Of a stretch of 7,978 bases of DNA, positions 1 through 7,978 are shown piece after piece (the stretch's first letter is position 1; every line of letters starts with the position of its first letter). The notes under the pieces are model-generated. The model was not told the origin of the DNA. It searched no databases and saw nothing but the letters and a program-made list of their open reading frames with translations. Both the position numbers and the translations under genes were made by a program. This DNA comes from an uncultured Gammaproteobacteria bacterium (GTDB taxonomy: Bacteria > Pseudomonadota > Gammaproteobacteria > Arenicellales > UBA868). The stretch spans positions 1-7,978 of the forward strand of contig CAJXBY010000121.1 in the NCBI GenBank assembly GCA_913051905.1. Reading direction: 5' to 3'.

Positions 1-30
1 GCTTTGATCGATCATCGGCAGATTATAGAT

Positions 31-1092
31 TCAGTCCCTCTGGCTCTGGCGGTGTACCGCTTCGCAGAGAATTCGTACGTTTTCCGGGTCAACGCCCGGG
101 GTAATGCCATGGCCGAGATTGAACACATGGCCATCACCGCTGCCGAAGTCGCCAAGAACACCGGCGACGGCCTTTTCGATTTGTGCCGGTTTTGCGTAGA
201 GCACGGCTGGATCGAGATTGCCCTGCAGGGCGATCCGGTCACCAATCTCCTGCCGGGCCTTACTAAGCGACGTTGTCCAGTCGCAGCCCAGCGCATCACA
301 ACCGCTGTCTGCGATATCAGTGAGCCATTGACCTCCACCCTTGGTGAAGAGGATGAGGGGAACCGCACCTGCCACCCGGTCAGCCTTCACCTGTTGGACG
401 ATGCGTTTCATGGGTGACAGCGAAAACGTTCTGTAGTCCTCATGGGACAAGGCACCGCCCCAGCTATCGAAAATCATCAGCACCTGGGCCCCGGCATGAA
501 CCTGGGCGATCAGATAAAGGGTGATGGCATCGACGAGTGTATCCAGCAATCGGTGCATGGCTTCACTCTCGTCGAACATCAGTGACTTGATCTTGATGAA
601 ATCCCGGCTGCCTTGCCCTTCGACCATATACGTTGCCAATGTCCACGGACTGCCCGCAAAACCAATCAACGGTACCGAACCATCCAGTTCGCGGCGAATC
701 ATACGGACCGCCTGGTTGACGTAACCCAGCTCATCCTCGGGGTCAGGTACGCCCAGCCGATCGATATCGCGAGGGCTATGTAGCGGCCGGGCAAACCGGG
801 GGCCTTCTCCTTCGTTGATGGTGAGTCCCAACCCCATCGCATCAGGGATGGTCAGAATGTCTGAGAAAAGAATCGCTGCGTCGAGCTCGAATCGCCGCAG
901 AGGCTGTAGAGTGACCTCACAGGCGAGCTCCGGCGTCTGGCACAATGTCAGGAAATCACCGGCGCGTTCACGCGTTGCCCGGTACTCAGGAAGATAGCGC
1001 CCCGCCTGGCGCATGATCCAGATGGGTGTGCAATCGACCGGTAGCCGCTGCAGTGCCCGAAGCAGGCGATTGTTCTTCAGCGGTGTGGCCAT
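31..1092 (-). CDS. hemE: Uroporphyrinogen decarboxylase
   Basis: Removes the four acetate carboxyl groups of uroporphyrinogen III to give coproporphyrinogen III, on the route to haem, in the cytoplasm and without cofactor. The 353-residue product matches the family length (E. coli about 354). The first UroD signature, [16 protein letters not shown], spans 23-38, with Arg28 and Arg32 as substrate-contacting arginines (Arg28 matches human Arg37). Asp78 in LFSDIL corresponds to the key Asp86 of the human enzyme. Tyr155 in the second signature [16 protein letters not shown] corresponds to human Tyr164, and His328 in NLGHGITP to human His339. The ATG at 1092 lies 6 nt after the pyrF stop; only a weak GAG precedes it, so translation may depend on coupling to pyrF. 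The protein is complete, ending at a TGA 30 nt from the window edge. The gltBD-hemE linkage is known from Pseudomonas. Confidence 0.97.
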   Translation of the reverse strand: MATPLKNNRLLRALQRLPVDCTPIWIMRQAGRYLPEYRATRERAGDFLTLCQTPELACEVTLQPLRRFELDAAILFSDILTIPDAMGLGLTINEGEGPRFARPLHSPRDIDRLGVPDPEDELGYVNQAVRMIRRELDGSVPLIGFAGSPWTLATYMVEGQGSRDFIKIKSLMFDESEAMHRLLDTLVDAITLYLIAQVHAGAQVLMIFDSWGGALSHEDYRTFSLSPMKRIVQQVKADRVAGAVPLILFTKGGGQWLTDIADSGCDALGCDWTTSLSKARQEIGDRIALQGNLDPAVLYAKPAQIEKAVAGVLGDFGSGDGHVFNLGHGITPGVDPENVRILCEAVHRQSQRD

Positions 1093-1098
1093 ATTTAC

Positions 1099-1809
1099 TC
1101 AGTTGCCAAGAGCCGTTCTGATTTGACTCTGAATCTCGGCTGCGGCAGTCAGAGGATCCTGTGCATCACGGATGGGCCGGCCGACCACGAGATAATCAGC
1201 ACCATCTTGCAGCGCCTGAGCGACAGAGACCGTGCGTTTTTGGTCATCCTGGTTGTCCACAGGACGTATACCGGGGACCACGATCAGCAACGATCTGCCC
1301 AGCGTCTCGCGTAACAGCACCGTCTCCTGACCGGAAGCAACAACACCAAGACAACCGTGATGGACCGCCCGGCGGGCTCTGGAGATGACCAACTCGCTCA
1401 CGTTACAGTCGAAACCAAGATCGTCCAGGTCTCCTCTATCCAAACTGGTCAGCACGGTAACGGCAAGGACTCCGAAATCTTCCGCAGCATCAGCCGCGGC
1501 CTGCATGATGGCATCGTTTCCATGCACCGTGGCAAAGGTGATGCCCCTGCCGTTGAGCTGACGGACGGCCCGCCCAACTGTAGCGGGCACATCAAAGAAC
1601 TTCAGATCGACAAATACCTTTTTCTCGCGCTCTGTCAGCCAGTCGACCAGAGCAAAGGCCTCACCGCTCATGAAAAGCTCGAGGCCAACTTTGTAGAACA
1701 TGACCTCACGTCCGAGCTGACCTACTAAGGTCTTTGCATCGTTTGCAGAAGGCAGATCCAACGCCACAATCAGGCGCTCTTCGAGTGGAATTGCCGGCGG
1801 GCCCTTCAC
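1099..1809 (-). CDS. pyrF: Orotidine 5'-phosphate decarboxylase
   Basis: Catalyses the last step of de novo UMP synthesis, decarboxylating OMP to UMP without any cofactor; a cytoplasmic TIM-barrel dimer. I choose the GTG at 1809 (236 residues), which puts the first barrel strand IVALD at 14-18, as expected. The frame is open to an ATG at 1887, but that would overlap gltD by 74 nt and add an unconserved tail; another ATG at 1836 lacks a ribosome binding site. Catalytic residues are visible: Asp18, Lys40 (FYKVGLELF), and the DxKxxD motif Asp68-Lys70-Asp73 in VDLKFFDVPATV. Phosphate-binding loops PGIRP (179-183) and GRPI (210-213) are present. Length matches family members (about 230-245). FFDVPATV in place of the FHDIPNT of E. 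coli, plus DDQKRTVSVAQAL, recalls Xanthomonas and alphaproteobacterial PyrF. It starts 4 nt after the gltD stop and ends 6 nt before hemE, so it is probably cotranscribed and translationally coupled. Confidence 0.95.
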   Translation of the reverse strand: MKGPPAIPLEERLIVALDLPSANDAKTLVGQLGREVMFYKVGLELFMSGEAFALVDWLTEREKKVFVDLKFFDVPATVGRAVRQLNGRGITFATVHGNDAIMQAAADAAEDFGVLAVTVLTSLDRGDLDDLGFDCNVSELVISRARRAVHHGCLGVVASGQETVLLRETLGRSLLIVVPGIRPVDNQDDQKRTVSVAQALQDGADYLVVGRPIRDAQDPLTAAAEIQSQIRTALGN

Positions 1810-1813
1810 AGAA

Positions 1814-3346
1814 TCAGCCTTGTGCTGTAGAGCCATTCGGTCGGGACAGGAACTGATCAATGGCACTGGCCGCACCGCGTCCTTCACTTATGGCCCAAAC
1901 CACCAGAGACTGTCCCCGACGACAATCCCCGGCTGCAAAAACCCCTGGAATGTCAGTCGCAAACGCCTGCTGTGTGGCCTGGAAGTTACTACGCTCGTCG
2001 CATGAGATTTTCAGCTGATCGGCAATCTCTCGCTCCGGCCCCAGGAACCCCAGAGACAGCAACACCAGGTCGCATTCCCAGACTTCTTCCGAGCTCGGAA
2101 TTTCACAGAACGGGGCATTGTCTGAGGGACGTGACCAGTCTATGCGCACGGTCTTGATACCTGCGAGAGACCCCCGGCCATCGTCAATGAATTCCCGGGT
2201 CAATAAGGCAAACTGGCGGGGATCACGACCGAACCTGCTGGCTGATTCGACATGCGCATACTCTTCACGGTAAATCAGGGGCCACTCCGGCCACGGGTTG
2301 CCCACAGCGCGTTGATCCGGAGGACGGTCCAGCAGTTCAAAATTCACCATCCCACGACATCCCTGGCGCAGAGCTGTACCAATACAATCGGCTCCGGTAT
2401 CACCTCCACCGATGACGATGACGCGTTTATCCCTGGCCGATATGCTAGAGGATTCCGATGAAGAAGATGCCAGCAGGCTACGGGTGTTGCGCGTCAGGTA
2501 ATCCATCGCGAAGTGCACACCGGACAGATTCCGCCCCGGAACGGACAGATCCCGCGGGACGCTGGCACCGGTGGCCAGCAACAGTGCGTCGTGCTGATCG
2601 AGGAGTTCCATAACATCCAGATGTTTCACCGGAACACCGCCCTGCGAGAGGATCGAAACCATGTGCCCGTCAGGGTATTCCTGCGACGGACCAACGCTGA
2701 CCCCGGTGAGAAATTCAACGCCCTCCTGTCTTAACAGATCGACCCGCCGGTCCACCACAGATTTGTCCAGCTTCATGTTGGGTATGCCGTACATGAGCAG
2801 ACCACCGACCCGGTCAGCTCGCTCATAGACCGTCACCCGGTGACCAGTCTGATTGAGTTGGTCGGCTGCAGCGAGCCCTGCTGGACCCGACCCCACTACG
2901 GCAACTGTCTTTCCGGAGCGTTTTACCGACGGCCGTGGGACGATCCAACCCTCTGCAAACCCTCGATCGACGATAGCATTTTCAATGTTCTTTATGGTTA
3001 CGGCGGGTTCGATGATTCCCAGCACACAGGCCCCTTCACAGGGCGCCGGACATACCCGCCCGGTGAATTCCGGAAAGTTGTTGGTCTGGTGTAAACGCTC
3101 CAATGCCTCACGCCACTTACCCTGGTAGACCTGGTCGTTCCACTCGGGGATAAGATTGTCCACCGGACAACCATCAACCGACTGACAGAAGGGAACCCCA
3201 CAATCCATACACCGCGCACCCTGATCCTGTAGATGGGTGTCACTCACGGACGTCAGGATTTCATCAAAGTCGGCAAGACGTTCTTGTGGTGGCCGGTATG
3301 GCACAACAGCCCGGTCGATCTCCCTGAAACCGGTCAGCTTACCCAT
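1814..3346 (-). CDS. gltD: Glutamate synthase (GOGAT) small subunit, NADPH-oxidising
   Basis: Flavoprotein subunit of GOGAT that oxidises NADPH and delivers electrons through FAD and Fe-S clusters to GltB. I choose the ATG at 3346 (510 residues): it gives the family start MGKLTGF and has AGG 7 nt upstream. An in-frame ATG at 3364 would add only MEPGRS and has no Shine-Dalgarno. Numbered from 3346, the N-terminal Fe-S domain has Cys46, 49, 54, 60 and Cys99, 103, 107, matching the pattern for two 4Fe-4S clusters. The FAD Rossmann motif is GSGPAG at 152-157, the NAD(P)H motif is GGGDTG at 313-318, and the closing FAD segment is [21 protein letters not shown] near the C-terminus. It resembles the longer GltD class of betaproteobacteria, Bacillus and cyanobacteria more than the shorter enterobacterial form. 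A serine-rich insert (294-301) precedes the NAD(P)H motif. It lies 63 nt after gltB and 4 nt before pyrF. Confidence 0.96.
   Translation of the reverse strand: MGKLTGFREIDRAVVPYRPPQERLADFDEILTSVSDTHLQDQGARCMDCGVPFCQSVDGCPVDNLIPEWNDQVYQGKWREALERLHQTNNFPEFTGRVCPAPCEGACVLGIIEPAVTIKNIENAIVDRGFAEGWIVPRPSVKRSGKTVAVVGSGPAGLAAADQLNQTGHRVTVYERADRVGGLLMYGIPNMKLDKSVVDRRVDLLRQEGVEFLTGVSVGPSQEYPDGHMVSILSQGGVPVKHLDVMELLDQHDALLLATGASVPRDLSVPGRNLSGVHFAMDYLTRNTRSLLASSSSESSSISARDKRVIVIGGGDTGADCIGTALRQGCRGMVNFELLDRPPDQRAVGNPWPEWPLIYREEYAHVESASRFGRDPRQFALLTREFIDDGRGSLAGIKTVRIDWSRPSDNAPFCEIPSSEEVWECDLVLLSLGFLGPEREIADQLKISCDERSNFQATQQAFATDIPGVFAAGDCRRGQSLVVWAISEGRGAASAIDQFLSRPNGSTAQG
1818..1821 (-). promoter_or_regulatory. 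Ribosome binding site for the pyrF GTG start
   Basis: AAGG on the coding strand, 8 nt upstream of the GTG at 1809 and inside the last codons of gltD. The spacing is near ideal and supports the GTG over the in-frame ATGs at 1836 and 1887, which have no comparable element. Its placement suggests that ribosomes finishing gltD reinitiate on pyrF. Confidence 0.55.
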
Positions 3347-3409
3347 GCTGCGACCTGGTTCCATTCAAACAAGAGCGTGCCGGATCCATCCAATGTCACC
3401 CAAATAGGA
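3347..3409 (-). other. gltB-gltD intergenic gap
   Basis: This 63-nt stretch is the longest non-coding piece in the window. It carries the gltD ribosome binding site and a GGATCC palindrome, but no strong stem-loop, no T-run and no clear -35/-10 pair. I read it as an ordinary within-operon spacer; a weak internal promoter cannot be excluded by eye. Confidence 0.5.
3354..3356 (-). promoter_or_regulatory. Ribosome binding site supporting the gltD start at 3346
   Basis: The coding strand carries AGG 7 nt before the ATG at 3346. The ATG 18 nt further upstream (3364) is preceded by a T-rich stretch ending TTTGA with no purine-rich element. This, together with the conserved MGK...TGF N-terminus, decides the start. 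The motif is short, so the assignment rests on both arguments together. Confidence 0.5.
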
Positions 3410-6400
3410 TCAAACCGGTTGCGCTACCGCGCGGTCCCACTGGCCGTTCTTGCTCGCTCCCGCAGTCCGCTGCCGGGTTTCTTCAAGCACGCGTTTGTAA
3501 TCGATCGGCATCACCTTGACGAACTCTGACTCAAGCGTCTGCCGGCCGCCGTCCAGCAGCTGCTGTGCGACATCCGAAGCCGTGTGCTCCAGGTGCTGCC
3601 GAAGTAGCATCAGAAGTTCTTCCATATCGCTGTCCGACATGTCCTCCAGTTCCACCATCTCCAGATTGCAGTTCCGGGCAAAACTTTCCCGGTCTGCCGC
3701 CCAGACATACGCCACGCCCCCTGACATACCAGCCGCGAAATTGCGCCCGACTGGACCCAGGACCGCAACCCTGCCACCGGTCATGTATTCACAGCCGTGA
3801 TCACCGACACCTTCGACAACGGCCAGTGCACCACTGTTGCGTATACAGAAACGCTCCGCCGCCTGTCCCCGGAAATAGGCCTCGCCACTGGTCGCACCAT
3901 AAAGAACCACGTTTCCTACGATGATGTTTTCCGCGGCCCGGAAGCTTGACCCGGCAGGGGGATAGATCGCGATTCGCCCACCCGACAGCCCCTTTCCGAC
4001 ATAGTCGTTGGCATCTCCTTCAAGTTCCAAGGTGACGCCCTGGGCAAGCCACGCGCCGAGGCTCTGGCCAGCGGAACCATTAAGACGCACATGGATGGTG
4101 CCATCGGGCAGCCCCTGCTCACCCCATTTTCTAACCAGCTCGTGACTCAATATGGTCCCTACCGTTCGGTCGGTATTGGCGACCGGCAACTCGACGTTCA
4201 CCGGTTCCCCTTTCTCAAGAGCCGGAGCACACAGTTCAAGTAGCCGGGTTCTGTCCAGGCTGTTGTCCAGTCCGTGATCCTGTTCAATCTGACAGAAGAC
4301 CGGCGTGTCCTCTGCCGGACCGGCTGCAGGATGCAGCACAGCCGAAAGATCGATTCCGCTCGCTTTCCAGTGCTCCACCGCCGGCCGGGTGTCCAGCAGG
4401 TCAACCCGGCCAATGAGTTCGTCAAAAGTCGCAACTCCCAGTTGGGCCATATAACCGCGGGCCTCCTCTGCAACCATGAAGAGATAGTTCACCACGTGTT
4501 CCGGTTTGCCGTTGAATTTCTGCCGCAGTATCGGGTCCTGTGTGGCTATACCCACCGGGCACGTATTGAGGTGGCATTTGCGCATCATGATGCAACCCAG
4601 GCTCACCAGGGGTGCGGTGGAAAACCCGATTTCTTCAGCGCCCAACAGCGCAGCTATGACCACGTCCCGACCTGTCTTCATGCCACCGTCGGTCTGCAGC
4701 ACCACACGGCTGCGCAGGTCGTTCATCACCAGCGTCTGATGGGTTTCGGCGATGCCAAGTTCCCACGGCAAGCCGGCGTGCTTGATACTGGTCAGCGGCG
4801 AGGCCCCTGTACCACCGCTGTCGCCTGCAATCAGGATGTGATCGGCGTGGGCTTTAGCAACACCGGCCGCGACAGTACCTACACCGACTTCAGATACCAG
4901 CTTAACGCTGATTCTCGCTGATGGGTTCGCATTCTTGAGATCGTATATCAACTGTGCGAGGTCTTCGATGGAGTAGATGTCATGATGTGGGGGCGGACTG
5001 ATCAGCCCGACGCCGGGCGTGGAGCAACGGATACGGGCGATGTTGTCGTCGACCTTGTTTCCAGGCAATTCACCGCCTTCACCTGGCTTAGCCCCCTGGG
5101 AAATTTTGATCTGCAGTTCGTCCGCGTTGGTAAGGTACCAGGCGGTCACACCAAATCGACCGGAAGCGACCTGTTTGATCGCAGAACGCTTTGAATCCCC
5201 GTTCGGTTCAAGTTTGAACCGCTCGGAAGATTCACCCCCCTCCCCGGTGTTGCTTTTGCCGCCAAGTCGATTCATCGCAATCGCCAACGTTTCATGGGCC
5301 TCACTGGAGATAGAACCGAGACTCATGGCACCGGTGCAGAACCGCTTGACGATCTCGCTGGCGGGCTCCACTTCTGCCAGTGATAGAGACCCGGTACCGG
5401 TCTTCAGTTTCATCAGCCCACGGAGGGTATAGTGCCCAGTCGCTTCGTCGTTGACCTGCTGTGCAAATCGGCGGTACGCATCCAGGTCTTCCCCTCTTGC
5501 AGCTTGTTGAATATCGGCAATAACGCGGGGTTCCCAGCCATGCTTGGTGCCTCCGGATCGCCAGTGAAACTCTCCTGGGTTAGATAGCGCACCTTCTTTT
5601 TCCGTCTCTTGCCCGGCATAGGCAACCCGGTGGCATCGCATAAGCTCAGAGGCCAGAACATCGAACCCGACGCCTTCAACCCGGCTCGCGGTGTGTGTGA
5701 AAGCGTAGTCAACGACCTCGCTTGAAAGGCCCACTGCTTCGAATATCTGCGCTCCCTTGTAGGACTGCAGCGTTGAAATTCCCATTTTGCCCATCACCTT
5801 GAGCAACCCTTTGGCAACGCCCTTCCGGTAAGCTGTGACGATCGAATTATCATCAGTGAATTCTTCCCGATCCAGACCGCCGTCCCGGCGCAGCTGCCAG
5901 AGCGCTTCGTAAGCAAGATAAGGGTTCACGGCGTCGGCGCCATAACCAATCAGCAGACAATGGTGGTGGACCTCGCGGGCTTCACCCGTTTCCAGCACAA
6001 GCCCCACCCGAGAACGCTTCGCCCGTCGCACCAGATATTGATGAACGGTACTGCTCGCCAGTAAAGCACTCAGAGCGACCCGTTGCGGTCCTGCCGCCCG
6101 GTCGGTCAGTACCACCAGGGGGCATCCGTCATCGATCGCCTGCTCGGTCTCTAGACAGATCCGCTCAAGTGCCGGTAACAGACCGCTCTCACCGTCTACG
6201 GCCGGGAAGCTGATATCAATCGATTCTGACCGCCACCCCCGGTGAGACATGTGCTTTATTGAAGACATCTCTTCATTGGTCAGTATCGGGTGTTCGATGA
6301 GCAGTCGGTGGCAGTGCTGTTCTGTGGTATCCAACAGATTGTGCTCGGGTCCTACATAGCATTCGAGGGCCATCACGACCTCTTCCCGAATCGAGTCAAT

Positions 6401-7978
6401 CGCAGGGTTGGTCACCTGGGCAAACAACTGCTTGAAGTAGTCATACAACATACGGGGCTGATCAGTCAGACAAGCCAGAGCAGAATCGTTTCCCATTGAC
6501 CCGACCGGGTCACGCTTCTCGGTAATGAGTGGCACCAACATAAAATGCAGGGTCTCGGTGGTGTAGCCAAACGCCTGCATTCTGGACATCAGCGTGTCAG
6601 CTTGAAGACCAGGCACGCTACCGGCGCAGTCAAGATCGCTGAGTCTGATCCGCTGTGCGGTCAACCATTGCTGGTAAGGGCGCCTGGAAGAAAAGTCTTC
6701 CTTCAGTTCCCGATCCGGAACCAGTCGGCCTTCTTCGAAATCCACCAGGAACATGCGGCCAGGCTGGAGGCGGCCTTTCTCCTTGATGTTGCCTGGATCC
6801 AGCGGCAGTACACCCACCTCACTGGCCATGATGACGCGGTCATCGTGTGTCACGTAATAACGACTCGGCCTCAGGCCATTTCGGTCGAGCAATGCGCCAA
6901 TGTAACGTCCGTCGGTGAACGTGATGGATGCCGGCCCGTCCCAGGCTTCCATCAGCGACGAATGGAACTCGTAGAACGCCTTTTTGGTGTCCCCCATCGT
7001 GGCATGCTTCTGCCAGGCTTCCGGCACCATCATCATGATTGCCTCCTGCAGAGAGCGACCGGACATCAGCAGGAATTCAAGAACGTTGTCGAAATTTCCT
7101 GAATCCGAACAATCCGGCTCGATAACAGGAAACACCGAAGCAAGCTCATCGCCAAACAGGGCACTTTGCATCACCCCTTCCCTTGCGCGCATCCAGTTGA
7201 TGTTTCCGCGCAAGGTATTGATCTCGCCGTTATGCGCCATGAAACGCCCGGGCTGTGCCCTATCCCAGCTGGGAAAGGTGTTAGTGGAAAACCGTGAATG
7301 GACCATCGCCAGGTGCGTTGTGTAATCACCCGCACTCAGGTCAGGATAGTAATCCATCAACTGCAAGGTCCGTAGCATGCCCTTGTAGATCATCACCCGT
7401 GTGGATAAGGAACAGATGTAGAACATCTGGGATTGATCCATGGCGGCGTCATCGCGCAGCTGGTGGCTTGCCTGTTTTCGAATCAGGTAGAGCTGCCGCT
7501 CAAAAGCATGTTCCTCAAGCCCCTCTGCTGCCGCAATGAAAAGCTGTTCGATGTGGGGTTCGGCTATCCTCGCGGTCGATCCGATTCTGGCCAGGTCAGC
7601 ACGGGTTGGAACAACTCGCCAACCGACAAGCCGCTGGCCTTGTTCGGCGACAATGCGTTCTACAACCCTCTTGCAGGTTTCGCGCTGGTCTTGTTGGCGC
7701 GGCAGAAAAACCACACCGGCACCGAACTTTCCGGGTCTCGGTAATTGGGCCTGCAGTTCGTCCTGTGCAATGCGATCCAGAAATTCGTAAGGCAATGCAG
7801 TGAGGATCCCGGCCCCATCACCAGTCTCTTCCTCGGCACCACAAGCGCCGCGGTGCTCCATACTTTGAAGAATGGTGTAAGCGTCCTCGATGATTCCGTG
7901 GCTGCGCTGCCCTTTGATATTTGCGACAAAACCGACCCCACAGCTGTCGTGTTCGAATTCAGGCCGGTAAAGACCACG
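3410..7978 (-). CDS. gltB: Glutamate synthase (GOGAT) large subunit, 5' partial
   Basis: Large subunit of glutamate synthase. It hydrolyses glutamine, channels the ammonia internally and condenses it with 2-oxoglutarate to give glutamate, using electrons passed on by GltD in the cytoplasm. The frame stays open to the window edge, giving 1522 residues; the first ATG inside the window (7861) is internal, because the codons before it encode the conserved [16 protein letters not shown] start of the family. The nucleophilic Cys of the glutaminase domain is residue 13 (codon 7942-7940), so only a few codons are missing. Domains in order: class II glutamine amidotransferase (about 13-440, with [12 protein letters not shown] near 227 and [11 protein letters not shown] after it), central linker domain, FMN-binding synthase domain (from about 870, [12 protein letters not shown] at 878), and a C-terminal GXGXG beta-helix (GKGLSGGR near 1330). 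The 3Fe-4S ligands are Cys1129, Cys1135 and Cys1140. Length fits the family (about 1500 residues) and no frameshift is seen. First gene of the visible operon. Confidence 0.97.
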   Translation of the reverse strand, partial: RGLYRPEFEHDSCGVGFVANIKGQRSHGIIEDAYTILQSMEHRGACGAEEETGDGAGILTALPYEFLDRIAQDELQAQLPRPGKFGAGVVFLPRQQDQRETCKRVVERIVAEQGQRLVGWRVVPTRADLARIGSTARIAEPHIEQLFIAAAEGLEEHAFERQLYLIRKQASHQLRDDAAMDQSQMFYICSLSTRVMIYKGMLRTLQLMDYYPDLSAGDYTTHLAMVHSRFSTNTFPSWDRAQPGRFMAHNGEINTLRGNINWMRAREGVMQSALFGDELASVFPVIEPDCSDSGNFDNVLEFLLMSGRSLQEAIMMMVPEAWQKHATMGDTKKAFYEFHSSLMEAWDGPASITFTDGRYIGALLDRNGLRPSRYYVTHDDRVIMASEVGVLPLDPGNIKEKGRLQPGRMFLVDFEEGRLVPDRELKEDFSSRRPYQQWLTAQRIRLSDLDCAGSVPGLQADTLMSRMQAFGYTTETLHFMLVPLITEKRDPVGSMGNDSALACLTDQPRMLYDYFKQLFAQVTNPAIDSIREEVVMALECYVGPEHNLLDTTEQHCHRLLIEHPILTNEEMSSIKHMSHRGWRSESIDISFPAVDGESGLLPALERICLETEQAIDDGCPLVVLTDRAAGPQRVALSALLASSTVHQYLVRRAKRSRVGLVLETGEAREVHHHCLLIGYGADAVNPYLAYEALWQLRRDGGLDREEFTDDNSIVTAYRKGVAKGLLKVMGKMGISTLQSYKGAQIFEAVGLSSEVVDYAFTHTASRVEGVGFDVLASELMRCHRVAYAGQETEKEGALSNPGEFHWRSGGTKHGWEPRVIADIQQAARGEDLDAYRRFAQQVNDEATGHYTLRGLMKLKTGTGSLSLAEVEPASEIVKRFCTGAMSLGSISSEAHETLAIAMNRLGGKSNTGEGGESSERFKLEPNGDSKRSAIKQVASGRFGVTAWYLTNADELQIKISQGAKPGEGGELPGNKVDDNIARIRCSTPGVGLISPPPHHDIYSIEDLAQLIYDLKNANPSARISVKLVSEVGVGTVAAGVAKAHADHILIAGDSGGTGASPLTSIKHAGLPWELGIAETHQTLVMNDLRSRVVLQTDGGMKTGRDVVIAALLGAEEIGFSTAPLVSLGCIMMRKCHLNTCPVGIATQDPILRQKFNGKPEHVVNYLFMVAEEARGYMAQLGVATFDELIGRVDLLDTRPAVEHWKASGIDLSAVLHPAAGPAEDTPVFCQIEQDHGLDNSLDRTRLLELCAPALEKGEPVNVELPVANTDRTVGTILSHELVRKWGEQGLPDGTIHVRLNGSAGQSLGAWLAQGVTLELEGDANDYVGKGLSGGRIAIYPPAGSSFRAAENIIVGNVVLYGATSGEAYFRGQAAERFCIRNSGALAVVEGVGDHGCEYMTGGRVAVLGPVGRNFAAGMSGGVAYVWAADRESFARNCNLEMVELEDMSDSDMEELLMLLRQHLEHTASDVAQQLLDGGRQTLESEFVKVMPIDYKRVLEETRQRTAGASKNGQWDRAVAQPV

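Noticed and set aside
1..30. Possible terminator downstream of hemE
   Set aside because: Only 30 nt are available after the stop. They contain a GATCGATC repeat/palindrome but no GC-rich stem followed by a T-run.
4..417. A 137-residue plus-strand open frame opposite the 3' end of hemE
   Set aside because: It is antisense to hemE codons that include the NLGHG active-site segment, and its translation looks like a shadow with no motif.
1099..1887. Long gltD-pyrF overlap as a sign of a nested or fused gene
   Set aside because: The overlap exists only if the upstream ATG at 1887 is used; with the better-supported GTG start the genes are separated by 4 nt.
3347..3409. Possible stem-loop (GATCC pairing with GGATC) in the gltB-gltD gap
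   Set aside because: The stem is only about 5 bp with a loop near 18 nt and no T-run, too weak to call a terminator or attenuator.
4274..4921. A 215-residue plus-strand open frame opposite gltB
   Set aside because: It lies entirely antisense to the conserved FMN domain and C-terminal region of GltB. Its translation shows no family motif, and long antisense frames are common opposite moderately GC-rich genes.
6545..7102. A 185-residue plus-strand open frame opposite gltB
   Set aside because: It is antisense to the well-conserved glutaminase and central domains of GltB, has no recognisable domain and has no neighbours on its strand.

Overview
The window is a compact, all-minus-strand housekeeping operon from what looks like a gammaproteobacterium. 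The genes read from right to left. The large glutamate synthase subunit (gltB) runs off the right edge with only its first few codons missing. It is followed by the small subunit (gltD), orotidine 5'-phosphate decarboxylase (pyrF) and uroporphyrinogen decarboxylase (hemE). The gltB-gltD-hemE order is the one I recall from Pseudomonas and related gammaproteobacteria. The moderately GC-rich codon usage fits such a host. The exact order or family cannot be fixed from this window alone.

Layout: 7978-3410 is gltB (5' partial), followed by a 63-nt gap. Next is gltD at 3346-1814, then 4 nt, then pyrF at 1809-1099 with a GTG start. After a further 6 nt comes hemE at 1092-31. Only 30 nt follow the hemE stop. 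There is no gene-free stretch longer than 63 nt. I see no tRNA, rRNA, mobile element, CRISPR array or convincing terminator. The operon promoter would lie upstream of gltB, outside the window.

Functionally, GltB and GltD together form NADPH-dependent GOGAT, which makes two glutamates from glutamine and 2-oxoglutarate. In gammaproteobacteria, glutamate (as glutamyl-tRNA) is the starting material for tetrapyrroles, the pathway HemE serves. Glutamine nitrogen feeds carbamoyl phosphate and hence the pyrimidine pathway that PyrF completes. The operon therefore joins nitrogen assimilation with one late step each of UMP and haem synthesis. PyrF and HemE are both cofactor-free decarboxylases.

All four proteins keep their recognisable catalytic and cofactor-binding residues and appear intact. 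I found no undescribed system. The points worth a second look are modest: pyrF sitting between gltD and hemE, the type of PyrF encoded, start-codon choices in gltD and pyrF, and a serine-rich insert in GltD.
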